6,965 nt of DNA from Planctomycetota bacterium (GCA_021818605.1 JAKAUH010001071.1:1-6965); one strand, 5' to 3'; positions 1 through 6,523 are shown, numbered from the stretch's first letter. Program-made: numbers and translations. Notes: generated by a model from the letters alone, not told the origin.

Positions 1-611
1 TCGAAATACGTCGACTGCGCCGGCTTGCCCGACCAGAAGTCGATGTTCGGCTCGTTCCAGACCTCAAAGTACCACTGCCGGACCTCGTCGGCCCCGTAGC
101 GCTCGACCAGGTGCCGCGTGAAGGCGCCGACCAGGTTCCCCCACTTTTCGTACGACCTCGGGGGATTCGGCAGCGGTTTGTACCAGAACGGATGCGGCTT
201 CTGCGATGAGGCCAGCGCCGAGGGCATGAAGCTCAGCTCGATGAACGGCCGCGCGCCCAGGTCCAGGACGCCGTCGTAGATCTGATCCACGTACGACCAG
301 TTATAGATCGGCTTGCCATCCTTATCTTCGCGGTAGACGCCATTCTCGTCGCCGAAGATGCCGTGGAACCGGACGTAGCGGAGGTCGGTGACTCCCTGGA
401 CCGCGCGCAGGTCCTTCCGCCAGCTCTCGCGGAGCGTGATGTTCGCTCGCCCCGAGCCGAACACCTGCTCCCAGAAGTGCGGGAACGGTCGCGACGGCGC
501 CGAGGCGTCCACGCGGATGACCGTCGGCTCCGACTGGGCCGAGGCCGAACCGCCGCCGAGGACCAACAAGGCCCCGGCGATCCCGAGGTGCAAGAAGCTG
601 CGTCGATCCAT
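1..611 (-). CDS. Tat-exported GH39-family glycosidase, 3' end cut off by the window edge
   Basis: Only the first 203 residues are present; the frame is open to the window edge. The N-terminus is a Tat-type signal: twin arginine at residues 3-4 in the motif DRRSFLHLG, a hydrophobic stretch at about 9-20, and a likely cleavage site after A25 (ASA/Q). The mature part begins a TIM barrel. YFEVWNEPN at 181-189 is the clan GH-A acid/base motif, with E187 as the expected proton donor. The preceding RYVRFHGIFGDENGVY (78-93) and the following DFWSG are typical of GH39, the beta-xylosidase/alpha-L-iduronidase family. The catalytic nucleophile would lie beyond the window. The ATG has an excellent GGAGGAG ribosome site 6 bases upstream. 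The DUF1559 gene ends 17 bases before it, so co-transcription is likely. The family is well supported; the exact substrate (xyloside or another glycoside) cannot be decided. Confidence 0.88.
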   Translation of the reverse strand, partial: MDRRSFLHLGIAGALLVLGGGSASAQSEPTVIRVDASAPSRPFPHFWEQVFGSGRANITLRESWRKDLRAVQGVTDLRYVRFHGIFGDENGVYREDKDGKPIYNWSYVDQIYDGVLDLGARPFIELSFMPSALASSQKPHPFWYKPLPNPPRSYEKWGNLVGAFTRHLVERYGADEVRQWYFEVWNEPNIDFWSGKPAQSTYF

Positions 612-617
612 CTGGGT

Positions 618-624
618 CTCCTCC
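618..624 (-). promoter_or_regulatory. Ribosome binding site of the GH39 gene
   Basis: GGAGGAG on the minus strand, 6 bases before the ATG at 611. It fixes the start of the Tat signal and shows that the gene is translated independently, although the upstream stop is only 17 bases from the ATG. Confidence 0.75.
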
Positions 625-628
625 AGGG

Positions 629-1444
629 TCAAAGCGATTGCGAGCGGCCGTCGTCCGGGTTCCAGTCGCCGGCGCGGATGGTCGTGTACGTCCGCAACTG
701 CTTCGCCGGCTGGGTGTCTTTCAAGGTCGTCACGTTGCCGTCGCCGAGGGCCACACTGGCACCCCCCGGATGCTCGCTGGAGATGCCTGGCCTGTCGGGA
801 TCGTTGATCCGCATGCTCATCGTGCGAACGTCGAGATCGACCGGCGCCGTCCAGGGCACGTCGAGGGTCGTGGTCTCGACGACTGTCAGCGTGTTCGCGA
901 GGCCGTCGGTGACCTCGGAGTTCTTGACCGTGCTCGCACCCGGGAACATCGTCCCCGGCCCGCCGATGGCCACGTAGTTCGTGCGGCCCTCGCGCCTTCG
1001 CTGGTCGCTCGGGCAGGCAAACAGATACGGCATTCGGGCGAGGAGCTTGATGTTCTTCGGTCCGTCCCAGGGTTCCCGGAAATCATACTCTCGGTAGAGC
1101 GCCTCCCGCTCGAGAAAGGGCAGGAGCAGCACGCGCCAGCCATGGATGGGCCGTCCTGCCGAGTCGGCGATGTAACGCGGAGGATACGACCCGTAGACTT
1201 CGTGGTACTGGTGCAGGGCCAGCGCGATCTGCTTGAGGTTGTTGAGGCAGAGGGGCTGTCGGGCCGCGGACCTGTACGCAGTATGCAGCGAGTTGATCGC
1301 CAGCAGGCCTCCGACAATGCCAACCAGGAGGAACGCCAGACGCAGGTGCGCCCTGGCCAGCGCCCAGGGCCAGGGACGCGACGGTCGATACGGCGCCATC
1401 GTCCCCGAAGGCGGAATTCCGTCAATCTCCCGATCGTAGAGCAT
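629..1444 (-). CDS. DUF1559 membrane-anchored protein lacking a prepilin leader
   Basis: This 271-residue protein has the DUF1559 core: CLNNLKQIALALHQYHEVYG (66-85), GWRVLLLPFLE (102-112), a DGLANTLTVVE block (180-190) and the closing H-x9-DG signature (H225 to D235-G236). Most DUF1559 proteins start with a type IV prepilin leader of the GFTLIELL kind. Here the leader is replaced by a Pro/Arg-rich segment and one hydrophobic helix at about 35-52, so it looks like a plain N-anchored membrane protein with an outer globular domain. C66 and C144 could pair. The start at 1444 is preferred because GGAG lies 9 bases upstream. A second ATG at 1399 has only a G-run 2 bases away and would give 256 residues without losing the helix. 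The gene follows the methyltransferase by 42 bases and precedes GH39 by 17. The molecular role of DUF1559 proteins is not established. Confidence 0.87.
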   Translation of the reverse strand: MLYDREIDGIPPSGTMAPYRPSRPWPWALARAHLRLAFLLVGIVGGLLAINSLHTAYRSAARQPLCLNNLKQIALALHQYHEVYGSYPPRYIADSAGRPIHGWRVLLLPFLEREALYREYDFREPWDGPKNIKLLARMPYLFACPSDQRRREGRTNYVAIGGPGTMFPGASTVKNSEVTDGLANTLTVVETTTLDVPWTAPVDLDVRTMSMRINDPDRPGISSEHPGGASVALGDGNVTTLKDTQPAKQLRTYTTIRAGDWNPDDGRSQSL

Positions 1445-1453
1445 GTCGACGAG

Positions 1454-1457
1454 CTCC
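1454..1457 (-). promoter_or_regulatory. Ribosome binding site supporting the upstream DUF1559 start
   Basis: GGAG on the minus strand, 9 bases before the ATG at 1444. The alternative ATG at 1399 lacks a well-spaced site, so this motif decides in favour of the longer form. The core is short and could be chance. Confidence 0.45.
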
Positions 1458-1486
1458 AGGGTCCTGTGCAGCCCCTCGAGGATAGC

Positions 1487-2275
1487 TCAAATCCGCGTGG
1501 CAAACACGATCCAACCACCGGCGCGCAGGCCGTGCAGGAACCCCGGCCGTTGGATCGGCTCAGCGGTGACCTCGTCGAGCGGGATGACCTCGTCGATCCG
1601 GAAGCCCGCGCGGTGCAGCGATCGCCTCAGCTCGCCCCAGCGATACAGGTGCACGCGCATGCCGGGAATCCCGCGATAGTTCATCCGGCGCTCGCCCAGC
1701 TCGTCGCGACGCAGCAGGGTGCGAACCGCATGCTGCATCAGCCAGGTCCGGCCCTGGCGATCGCGAAGGTTCAACCAGATGTTGTGGGCGTGCAGGGCCA
1801 GCCGTCCGCCGGGCCGGAGGATCCGGGCGAACTCCGCCAGCGCCCGCCCTCTCGCTCCCGCTCCGCGGATCATCCCCAGCGTGCTGAACATCGACAGCGC
1901 ATATTCGAACCCGCCGTCGGGGAAACACGTCAAGCGGCAGAGGTTGGCCTCGACGCGGAGCAGGTCGGAACCCTCGGTCGCGGCCTTGCGTCCGACGATT
2001 TCCAGCATCGGATGCGACAGATCCACGGCCGCGACCGTGAAGCCGCGCGCGGCGAACCGCAGCGCGTGCCGCCCGGCGCCGCAGCCCAGGTCGACGAGCC
2101 GCCCCGGCGTGGTGAAGTGCTCGTCCAGGAGGCGAGCGTCCTCGCGGAACAGGGGATGGTCCGAGAAATAGGCGTCTTCCTCGGCCGCCAGCCGCGGCGT
2201 GTGCGTGTATTGCCAGAGCGGGGCGTCCACGCCCTCGGGAAGCTGCCAGGCCGGCGGTGTGCGAAACGCGTTCAT
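1487..2275 (-). CDS. Class I SAM-dependent methyltransferase
   Basis: A 262-residue protein with a Rossmann-type methyltransferase fold. Motif I is LVDLGCGAGRHALRF (60-74), the SAM-binding glycine loop. The acidic end of strand 2 is VAAVDLS with D85, expected to bind the ribose. Motif IV is about FEYALSMFSTLG (123-134) and the post-motif strand is LRPGGRLALHAHN (153-165). The C-terminal part, with RWGELRRSLHRAGF at 212-225, resembles the usual final helix and strand. No signal peptide or membrane helix is seen, so it should be cytoplasmic. The substrate cannot be read from sequence; the closest broad families are Methyltransf_11/25. The ATG at 2275 overlaps the TGA of the GH13 gene in an ATGA arrangement, which implies translational coupling. 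The frame stays open upstream to 2629, but that part is inside GH13 and shows no methyltransferase features. Confidence 0.9.
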   Translation of the reverse strand: MNAFRTPPAWQLPEGVDAPLWQYTHTPRLAAEEDAYFSDHPLFREDARLLDEHFTTPGRLVDLGCGAGRHALRFAARGFTVAAVDLSHPMLEIVGRKAATEGSDLLRVEANLCRLTCFPDGGFEYALSMFSTLGMIRGAGARGRALAEFARILRPGGRLALHAHNIWLNLRDRQGRTWLMQHAVRTLLRRDELGERRMNYRGIPGMRVHLYRWGELRRSLHRAGFRIDEVIPLDEVTAEPIQRPGFLHGLRAGGWIVFATRI

Positions 2276-3753
2276 GACCGAGACGTGGCGGGCGTCGTCA
2301 GCACGACGCCCGACCGCGACTCCAGCTCGATATCTCGCAGCATCCCCCGCTCGACGCGGGCCGTCTGATGCGACCAGGCTCGTTCCAGCACGGCGTCCTC
2401 GGACAGCACCCCCTCGACCGCGATGTCCAGCCGTCGCCGCGATTTTGCGACATTGATCGCGACGAGGCTCGTCTCGTCGCCCCAAGGGCGGGCATAGGCG
2501 ATCACGTCGCCGCTGGCATAAAGGAAGCGGAATGAGCCGCGACGCAGCGACGGCCGTGATCGGCGCAACGCGATGAGACGCTGGAATTCGTGCAGAAGAT
2601 CCATGTTCCAGGTCTCGGGACGATGCCACGGAAACGCCCCGCGGTTGGCCGGGTCGTGACCGCCGGAAAGACCGACCTCATCGCCGTAGTAGATCGACGG
2701 CGCGCCGGGATAGGTCATCTGGAAGAGGGTCGCCAGCCGCAGGGCCGAGACATCGCCGCTAGCCAGCGTCAGGAACCTCGCCATGTCGTGACTGCCGAGC
2801 AGGTTGAGCATCACGGCGGTCACATTGGGGTGGTAGAGTCCCATCAAACGTTCGATCGCCTTGCGGAATGCCTCGGCGCCGGGAGGGCCAGCGGGATGCA
2901 GGCTCGTCCGCGACAGCTCCTTGAGGTTCACCGAGTCGCCGATGAAGAAGGCGATGCACGCCCGGGTGAACTGGTAGTTCATCACGGCGTCCCACATATC
3001 CCCCTGAAGCCATCGGGGCGCGTCGGACCAGACCTCGCCGACTATGTACGCCTCGGGGTTCACCGCGCGGACGCGGCGGCGGAACTCGCGCCAGAAGTCG
3101 TCGTCGATCTCGTTGGGTACGTCCAGCCGCCAGCCGTCGATGCCGAACTCGACCCACTTCCGGCCGATCCCCCAGAGGAACTCGCGGACCTCGGGGGTGT
3201 CGGTGTTGAACTTCGGCAGGGCGGGCAGGCCCCACCAGGCCGTGTAGTTGGGGGCCTTCTCGGCGTCGTAGGCGTTGAGCGGGAACTCGTTGACGGTGAA
3301 CCAGTCGAGGTACGCCGAATCGGGCCCGTTTTCGAGGATGTCGTGGAACTGGAAGAAGCCGCGGCTGGCATGGTTGAACACGCCGTCGAGCACGACCCGG
3401 ATGCCGCGGGCATGCGCCTCGTCGATCAGACGCCGCAGGGCCGGCGTGCCGCCCAGCATCGGGTCGACCTTCTCGTAGTCGTGGGTGTGATAGCGGTGAT
3501 TCGACGCCGACTGGAAGATCGGCGTGAAGTACACGGCGGTAATCCCCAGGTCGACCAGGTCGTCGAGGTGCTCGACGACTCCGATCAGGTCACCGCCCTG
3601 GTAGCCGTGATAGCTTGGCGGCGAGCCCCACTCATCCAGGTGGCGCGGTTTCGGGACCGAGACGCTGCGGGCGAATCGGTCGGGGAAGATCTGGTAGAAG
3701 ATCGCGTCGCGGACCCAGTCGGGTGTCTCGGGATCGGCCACCGGGTACTCCAT
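2272..3753 (-). CDS. GH13 alpha-glucan hydrolase, neopullulanase/cyclomaltodextrinase-like, without N-terminal starch-binding domain
   Basis: From the ATG at 3753 the protein has 493 residues. The GH13 barrel begins almost at once with DWVRDAIFYQIFPDRFA (12-28). The conserved regions are: I, DGVFNH (123-128); II, GWRLDVPNE with nucleophile D211; III, GEVW with acid/base E240; IV, GSHD with transition-state stabiliser D323. SIYYGDEVG (353-361) follows, then a beta-rich C-terminal domain from about 400. All catalytic residues are present, so it should be active on maltodextrins, cyclodextrins or pullulan. The nearest group is probably subfamily 20, whose members usually carry about 120 extra N-terminal residues (CBM34) for dimerisation and substrate binding; these are absent here. 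No signal peptide, so cytoplasmic. An in-frame TTG at 3789 would add 12 residues without visible homology. The stop overlaps the methyltransferase start by 4 bases. Confidence 0.92.
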   Translation of the reverse strand: MEYPVADPETPDWVRDAIFYQIFPDRFARSVSVPKPRHLDEWGSPPSYHGYQGGDLIGVVEHLDDLVDLGITAVYFTPIFQSASNHRYHTHDYEKVDPMLGGTPALRRLIDEAHARGIRVVLDGVFNHASRGFFQFHDILENGPDSAYLDWFTVNEFPLNAYDAEKAPNYTAWWGLPALPKFNTDTPEVREFLWGIGRKWVEFGIDGWRLDVPNEIDDDFWREFRRRVRAVNPEAYIVGEVWSDAPRWLQGDMWDAVMNYQFTRACIAFFIGDSVNLKELSRTSLHPAGPPGAEAFRKAIERLMGLYHPNVTAVMLNLLGSHDMARFLTLASGDVSALRLATLFQMTYPGAPSIYYGDEVGLSGGHDPANRGAFPWHRPETWNMDLLHEFQRLIALRRSRPSLRRGSFRFLYASGDVIAYARPWGDETSLVAINVAKSRRRLDIAVEGVLSEDAVLERAWSHQTARVERGMLRDIELESRSGVVLTTPATSRS

Positions 3754-3758
3754 AAGTA

Positions 3759-3780
3759 GGTCGGGTTCTCCGGCCTGACC
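3759..3780. other. Second imperfect hairpin just upstream of the GH13 ATG
   Basis: Arms GGTCGGG and CCTGACC flank 8 bases. As plus-strand RNA the stem pairs throughout with one G-U; as minus-strand RNA the same position is an A-C mismatch. It sits 5 bases before the ATG at 3753 on the coding side, so if folded it would affect access to that start. Together with the hairpin at 3795-3814 it fills most of the 88-base gap, an arrangement typical of palindromic intergenic repeats. Confidence 0.4.
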
Positions 3781-3794
3781 GCCGCTCAACCCCC

Positions 3795-3814
3795 GTCGGG
3801 CAGAAACGCCCGAC
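3795..3814. other. Perfect hairpin between the 781-residue gene and GH13
   Basis: A 7-base stem (GTCGGGC / GCCCGAC on the plus strand) closes a 6-base loop, AGAAAC. On the minus strand it lies 27 bases after the stop of the upstream gene and is not followed by a T-run, so it is a poor intrinsic terminator in the direction of the genes. On the plus strand a pyrimidine tract, TTCCTTTCCT, follows. It could be an mRNA-stabilising or attenuating hairpin, or one arm of a dispersed repeat. Confidence 0.6.
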
Positions 3815-3841
3815 TTCCTTTCCTGTCTGACCGGTTTGGCA

Positions 3842-6187
3842 TCAACGAAAATTGATAGTGATCCGGTGCCAGTAGATCTGCTGCCGGTCGCCTCGGACGC
3901 GGACGTCGTCGAGCAGCGACTCGAGGTCCAGCTTGATCGTCAGCCGCCGCCCCGGCGGATACGACCGCCGGTTAATCCGGATCTCGGGCCTCCGTTTGAA
4001 GTCGATCAGTTTCGGGCTCATCCAGAGGTCGAGGCTCCGGACTCCCCTGACGTCGAGCTTGATGAGGTTGCTCAGGTGGCTCGAGCCCATCGTGATCTCG
4101 GCGGGGTTGAGGTTCTTGCCGAACACATCGACGGCCTCGGGCGCGGTGGTACGCCCCGCGGAGAACTCATTGACGACGACGCCGTAGAACCGGTTGTCCG
4201 ACGGCCGGGCCGACACGACCTTGAACGACCTGGGTGCCGGGTCGCGGTGATGGCGGTCCATCCAGTCGAACGCCCGGGGAACCTCCTCGGGAAAGGTCTC
4301 CAGACCTCGCCGCTGGTACTCGATATAGGTGATGTCCCACGCCTTGAGGATCATCGGCTTGACCAGGTTGTTGTAGATGACCTCGCCGGCGGCGGGTGCC
4401 AGCTCACCCAGGACGCAGTACAGCGGAACGCGCTCGTGATGCGACGAGTAGCGCGGCACGTACTTGGCGGGCAGGCCCGAGAACACGACGACGCCCGCGA
4501 ACAGGTCGGGATGCGCCAGGGCGTAGTCCCAGGCCATGTTGCCGCCGGTGAGCTGGCCCGCGACGAAGACCCGGTCGCTGTCGATCGCGTAGCGCTTCCG
4601 CGCGTCGCGGAGGGCCAGCTCCACGGCGGCATGCTCGCTGGTGGTGTAGCGGTAGTCATGGGTCTGGCCGGGCAGGTTGTACTCGGGTGCGACCAGGATA
4701 TACCCGTGCCGGGCGGCCTCGGCGGACCACTCGTCGATCGCGGCGGAGGGGCCGGGTCCGGAGTGGAGAACCACCAGCGCCGGATAGCTGCGGAGCGGGT
4801 GATATTCGGGCGGCAGCCAGACCGCGTACTCGGTCGGAACGGAATTCTCGTCCTCGAGCACGCGGTGCCGCGTGGTCTTCTGCGCGGGCTGTTCGGGATC
4901 GTGATTCGGCGGCGGCATGAGCTGGACCATCCTGGTGAGCAACTCGAGCCGGTGGACGGGGTCAGGCGTCCCTGGCACGGCCGGCCAGTCGACACTCTCC
5001 AGCCGGGCGGCCTGTGCGCTTCGCTCGGATGGATCGGCTCCCACGAGATAACCGTGGGCCGCGTCGCGGGCCTGCCAGAGCCCTTCGGCTTCCTTCAGGT
5101 CGGAGACTGCCATGTCGTGGCCGACGAGGAACCCCGACATCGCCAGGGCGAATCGCTGCTCGTCGGTGACCCTGGGATCGTCCTTGACCTTCTGCCAGGC
5201 GGTCAGGCGGTCGCGGACCGCGTCGGGCGCCTCGGCGAGCGCCTTCAAGACCTCGGCCATCGGCTTCGGCCACGGCCCCCGCACGGCCGGAGCCAGCCGG
5301 GCCGCGAGCCGGCGCAGGTCGACGGCCATGGCGCGGTCGGCGGCCTGCTGCTGCTGGTCGTGCCGCTCGAGCTCGCGGACCTCGAGCTGGATCTCGGTGT
5401 TGATGTCCTTGTCCTGGAAGGTCTTCAACAGCCGCGCGACCTCGTGGGGCTGCTGCGCCCGGCGTCTCAGGTCGACCTCGGACCGCCGCCGGGTCGCCTC
5501 GGCCTGGATGATGAAGGTCTTCGCACCGGCGGCTCGCTCGCTCAGGTCGGACCTGGGAAAGTCGGCCATCAGCCGGTCGAGCTCCGCGCGGGCCTCGGGA
5601 TACCAGGCCGCGTCCATGAGGAACCGCACGACGCGCTCGCGCTCCTCACCGTTCTGCTGGTCGACCCGCCCGATCAGTGACATGATCACCGAATGCGGGA
5701 TCTGATCCGTGTCGACCACACCCACCCAGAACCCGTCGATCCCGCGGTAGCGGACGATGTGCGGGTCAATCTCGATGATGGCCTGCTCCATGCTGATCGG
5801 CCGGTTGAGCCGCGAGCCCAGGTAGCGGAACGCCCGCCGGCCCCGCTCGTCCCACGGGCCCGCCTGGACGCTCAGGACCTCCTTGGGCATTGCGCCGGCG
5901 TGAACGACGATCGGCTGGATCAACTGGAAGTGCTCGCCCGTCCGGTACTCGTTCCCCGGCACCATCCTCTCGATCTTCGAATCGCGGACCACCACCCGCT
6001 TGAGCCCGTCCCAGATGTAGACCAGCGAGTTATCCTTGTCGGGCGTCCCCTGGCAGACGTACACCAGCCCGTTCTTCATGATGACCCGGTCGGCGCGGGC
6101 CAGGGAGCCGGCCATGACCGTGGCCAGCAGGGCGATGACCGTCGGGACGATTCCGCCGGCCCGACGAGATGGACGATCGGATCTCAT
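3842..6187 (-). CDS. Exported multidomain protein with a degenerate alpha/beta-hydrolase (esterase-like) domain
   Basis: A 781-residue protein. A Sec signal peptide covers 1-32 (basic start, hydrophobic core at about 13-29, cleavage near ARA/D33). A short beta-rich region starting DRVIMKNGLVYV follows (33-75). A mostly helical, charged middle (about 180-345) contains a Gln-rich stretch at 278-281. The alpha/beta-hydrolase domain spans about 440-650: strand PALVVLHSGPGP (469-480), elbow strand RVFVAGQLTGGNMAWD (539-554), then AHPDLFAGVVVFSG (558-571). The elbow has Leu at 546 where GxSxG has the nucleophile Ser; A597 stands at the usual acid position (GEL-A) and L629 where a catalytic His is expected (RRG-L-E). 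A C-terminal domain (about 651-781) contains LDLWMSPKLIDF (719-730). The start at 6187 is fixed by GGGAGGG 8 bases upstream and by the signal peptide. Probably periplasmic or extracellular and non-hydrolytic; its ligand is unknown. Confidence 0.85.
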   Translation of the reverse strand: MRSDRPSRRAGGIVPTVIALLATVMAGSLARADRVIMKNGLVYVCQGTPDKDNSLVYIWDGLKRVVVRDSKIERMVPGNEYRTGEHFQLIQPIVVHAGAMPKEVLSVQAGPWDERGRRAFRYLGSRLNRPISMEQAIIEIDPHIVRYRGIDGFWVGVVDTDQIPHSVIMSLIGRVDQQNGEERERVVRFLMDAAWYPEARAELDRLMADFPRSDLSERAAGAKTFIIQAEATRRRSEVDLRRRAQQPHEVARLLKTFQDKDINTEIQLEVRELERHDQQQQAADRAMAVDLRRLAARLAPAVRGPWPKPMAEVLKALAEAPDAVRDRLTAWQKVKDDPRVTDEQRFALAMSGFLVGHDMAVSDLKEAEGLWQARDAAHGYLVGADPSERSAQAARLESVDWPAVPGTPDPVHRLELLTRMVQLMPPPNHDPEQPAQKTTRHRVLEDENSVPTEYAVWLPPEYHPLRSYPALVVLHSGPGPSAAIDEWSAEAARHGYILVAPEYNLPGQTHDYRYTTSEHAAVELALRDARKRYAIDSDRVFVAGQLTGGNMAWDYALAHPDLFAGVVVFSGLPAKYVPRYSSHHERVPLYCVLGELAPAAGEVIYNNLVKPMILKAWDITYIEYQRRGLETFPEEVPRAFDWMDRHHRDPAPRSFKVVSARPSDNRFYGVVVNEFSAGRTTAPEAVDVFGKNLNPAEITMGSSHLSNLIKLDVRGVRSLDLWMSPKLIDFKRRPEIRINRRSYPPGRRLTIKLDLESLLDDVRVRGDRQQIYWHRITINFR

Positions 6188-6195
6188 ACCGTGAT

Positions 6196-6202
6196 CCCTC
6201 CC
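6196..6202 (-). promoter_or_regulatory. Ribosome binding site of the 781-residue exported protein
   Basis: GGGAGGG on the minus strand, 8 bases before the ATG at 6187. With the signal peptide that begins directly after this ATG, it rules out the in-frame extension to 6439. Confidence 0.75.
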
Positions 6203-6291
6203 GCTGGTGGCCGCGCCGCGATCCGTGTGGGCAAGTCGGTGGGATTGCGCGATCGCCGTCGTCGGGGCAGTCGGCCGTGAGGGACGGACAA

Positions 6292-6314
6292 CCCCTTGAC
6301 GCAGTCCCCTTGAC
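6292..6314 (+). repeat. Tandem 9-base direct repeat, 14-base period
   Basis: CCCCTTGAC occurs at 6292-6300 and again at 6306-6314, separated by GCAGT. It lies just downstream of the predicted leftward start point, inside the leader of the exported-protein gene. It could be a regulator-binding pair. Each copy also contains TTGAC, but no matching -10 box stands at the right distance on the plus strand. Confidence 0.4.
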
Positions 6315-6326
6315 CCTTCAGGCTTT

Positions 6327-6354
6327 ATTGTGACAGCCTCATCGACCAGGTCAA
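6327..6354 (-). promoter_or_regulatory. Sigma-70-like promoter for the minus-strand exported-protein gene
   Basis: Reading leftward there is a TTGACC -35 box (6354-6349, 5 of 6 to consensus), a 16-base spacer, and a CACAAT -10 box (6332-6327, 4 of 6) directly preceded by TGT, an extended -10 element. The -10 lies in the most A/T-rich patch of an otherwise GC-rich gap. Transcription would start near 6320, giving a leader of about 130 bases. Planctomycete promoters are poorly defined, so this is a motif-based call. Confidence 0.45.
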
Positions 6355-6523
6355 GCCGCCGGCCGTATGGACGAACGGCAGGCCCGGCGTATTCGTCGCC
6401 ATTCGCCGATCGCGGGGCCGCCGGGATGAGACCCCCCATCGTTTCCCCATCCGGGCAAACGGGTCGATCGCGACCGGCCTGGTTACGGGCCAGACGAACC
6501 CGCCGGCGTGAAAGGGATCGCTC

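Larger units (their letters stand above)
6188..6523. other. Divergent intergenic region, 336 bases
   Basis: This separates the minus-strand 781-residue gene from the plus-strand zinc-ribbon gene and must carry the start signals of both. It contains a ribosome site at 6196-6202, a tandem 9-base repeat at 6292-6314, an A/T-richer patch at about 6316-6336 and a sigma-70-like promoter reading leftward at 6327-6354. From 6355 to 6510 I see no convincing plus-strand promoter, RNA gene or conserved small protein; a 5-base stem (GGTCG/CGACC, 6462-6475) is too weak to call. Confidence 0.6.

Noticed and set aside
638..2368. A 576-codon open frame on the plus strand
   Set aside because: It runs antisense to DUF1559 and the methyltransferase, both with clear family motifs. 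Its translation is Arg/Pro/Val-rich with no recognisable domain, as expected for the mirror frame of GC-rich coding DNA.
2276..2629. An upstream extension of the methyltransferase frame
   Set aside because: This part is the out-of-frame C-terminal coding region of GH13. The methyltransferase begins naturally at the ATGA overlap.
2590..3759. A 389-codon open frame on the plus strand
   Set aside because: It is the antisense of the GH13 catalytic barrel and shows no motif of its own.
3795..3814. Intrinsic terminator for the exported-protein gene
   Set aside because: The stem is perfect but short, and on the minus strand GGGGGTTG follows it instead of a T-run, so Rho-independent termination in the gene direction is not supported.
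3836..5680. A 614-codon open frame on the plus strand
   Set aside because: It is antisense to the exported protein, whose signal peptide, ribosome site and hydrolase motifs are clear. The mirror translation is Gly/Val/Leu/Asp-rich low-information sequence.
6292..6330. A plus-strand sigma-70 promoter starting at either TTGAC copy
   Set aside because: At 16-18 bases from either TTGAC there is no -10-like hexamer; the A/T-rich TTTATT lies at a spacing of about 8 or 22 bases.
6188..6439. An in-frame 84-residue N-terminal extension of the exported protein
   Set aside because: It would bury the signal peptide inside the chain, it ignores the well-spaced GGGAGGG site at 6196-6202, and it crosses the predicted promoter.
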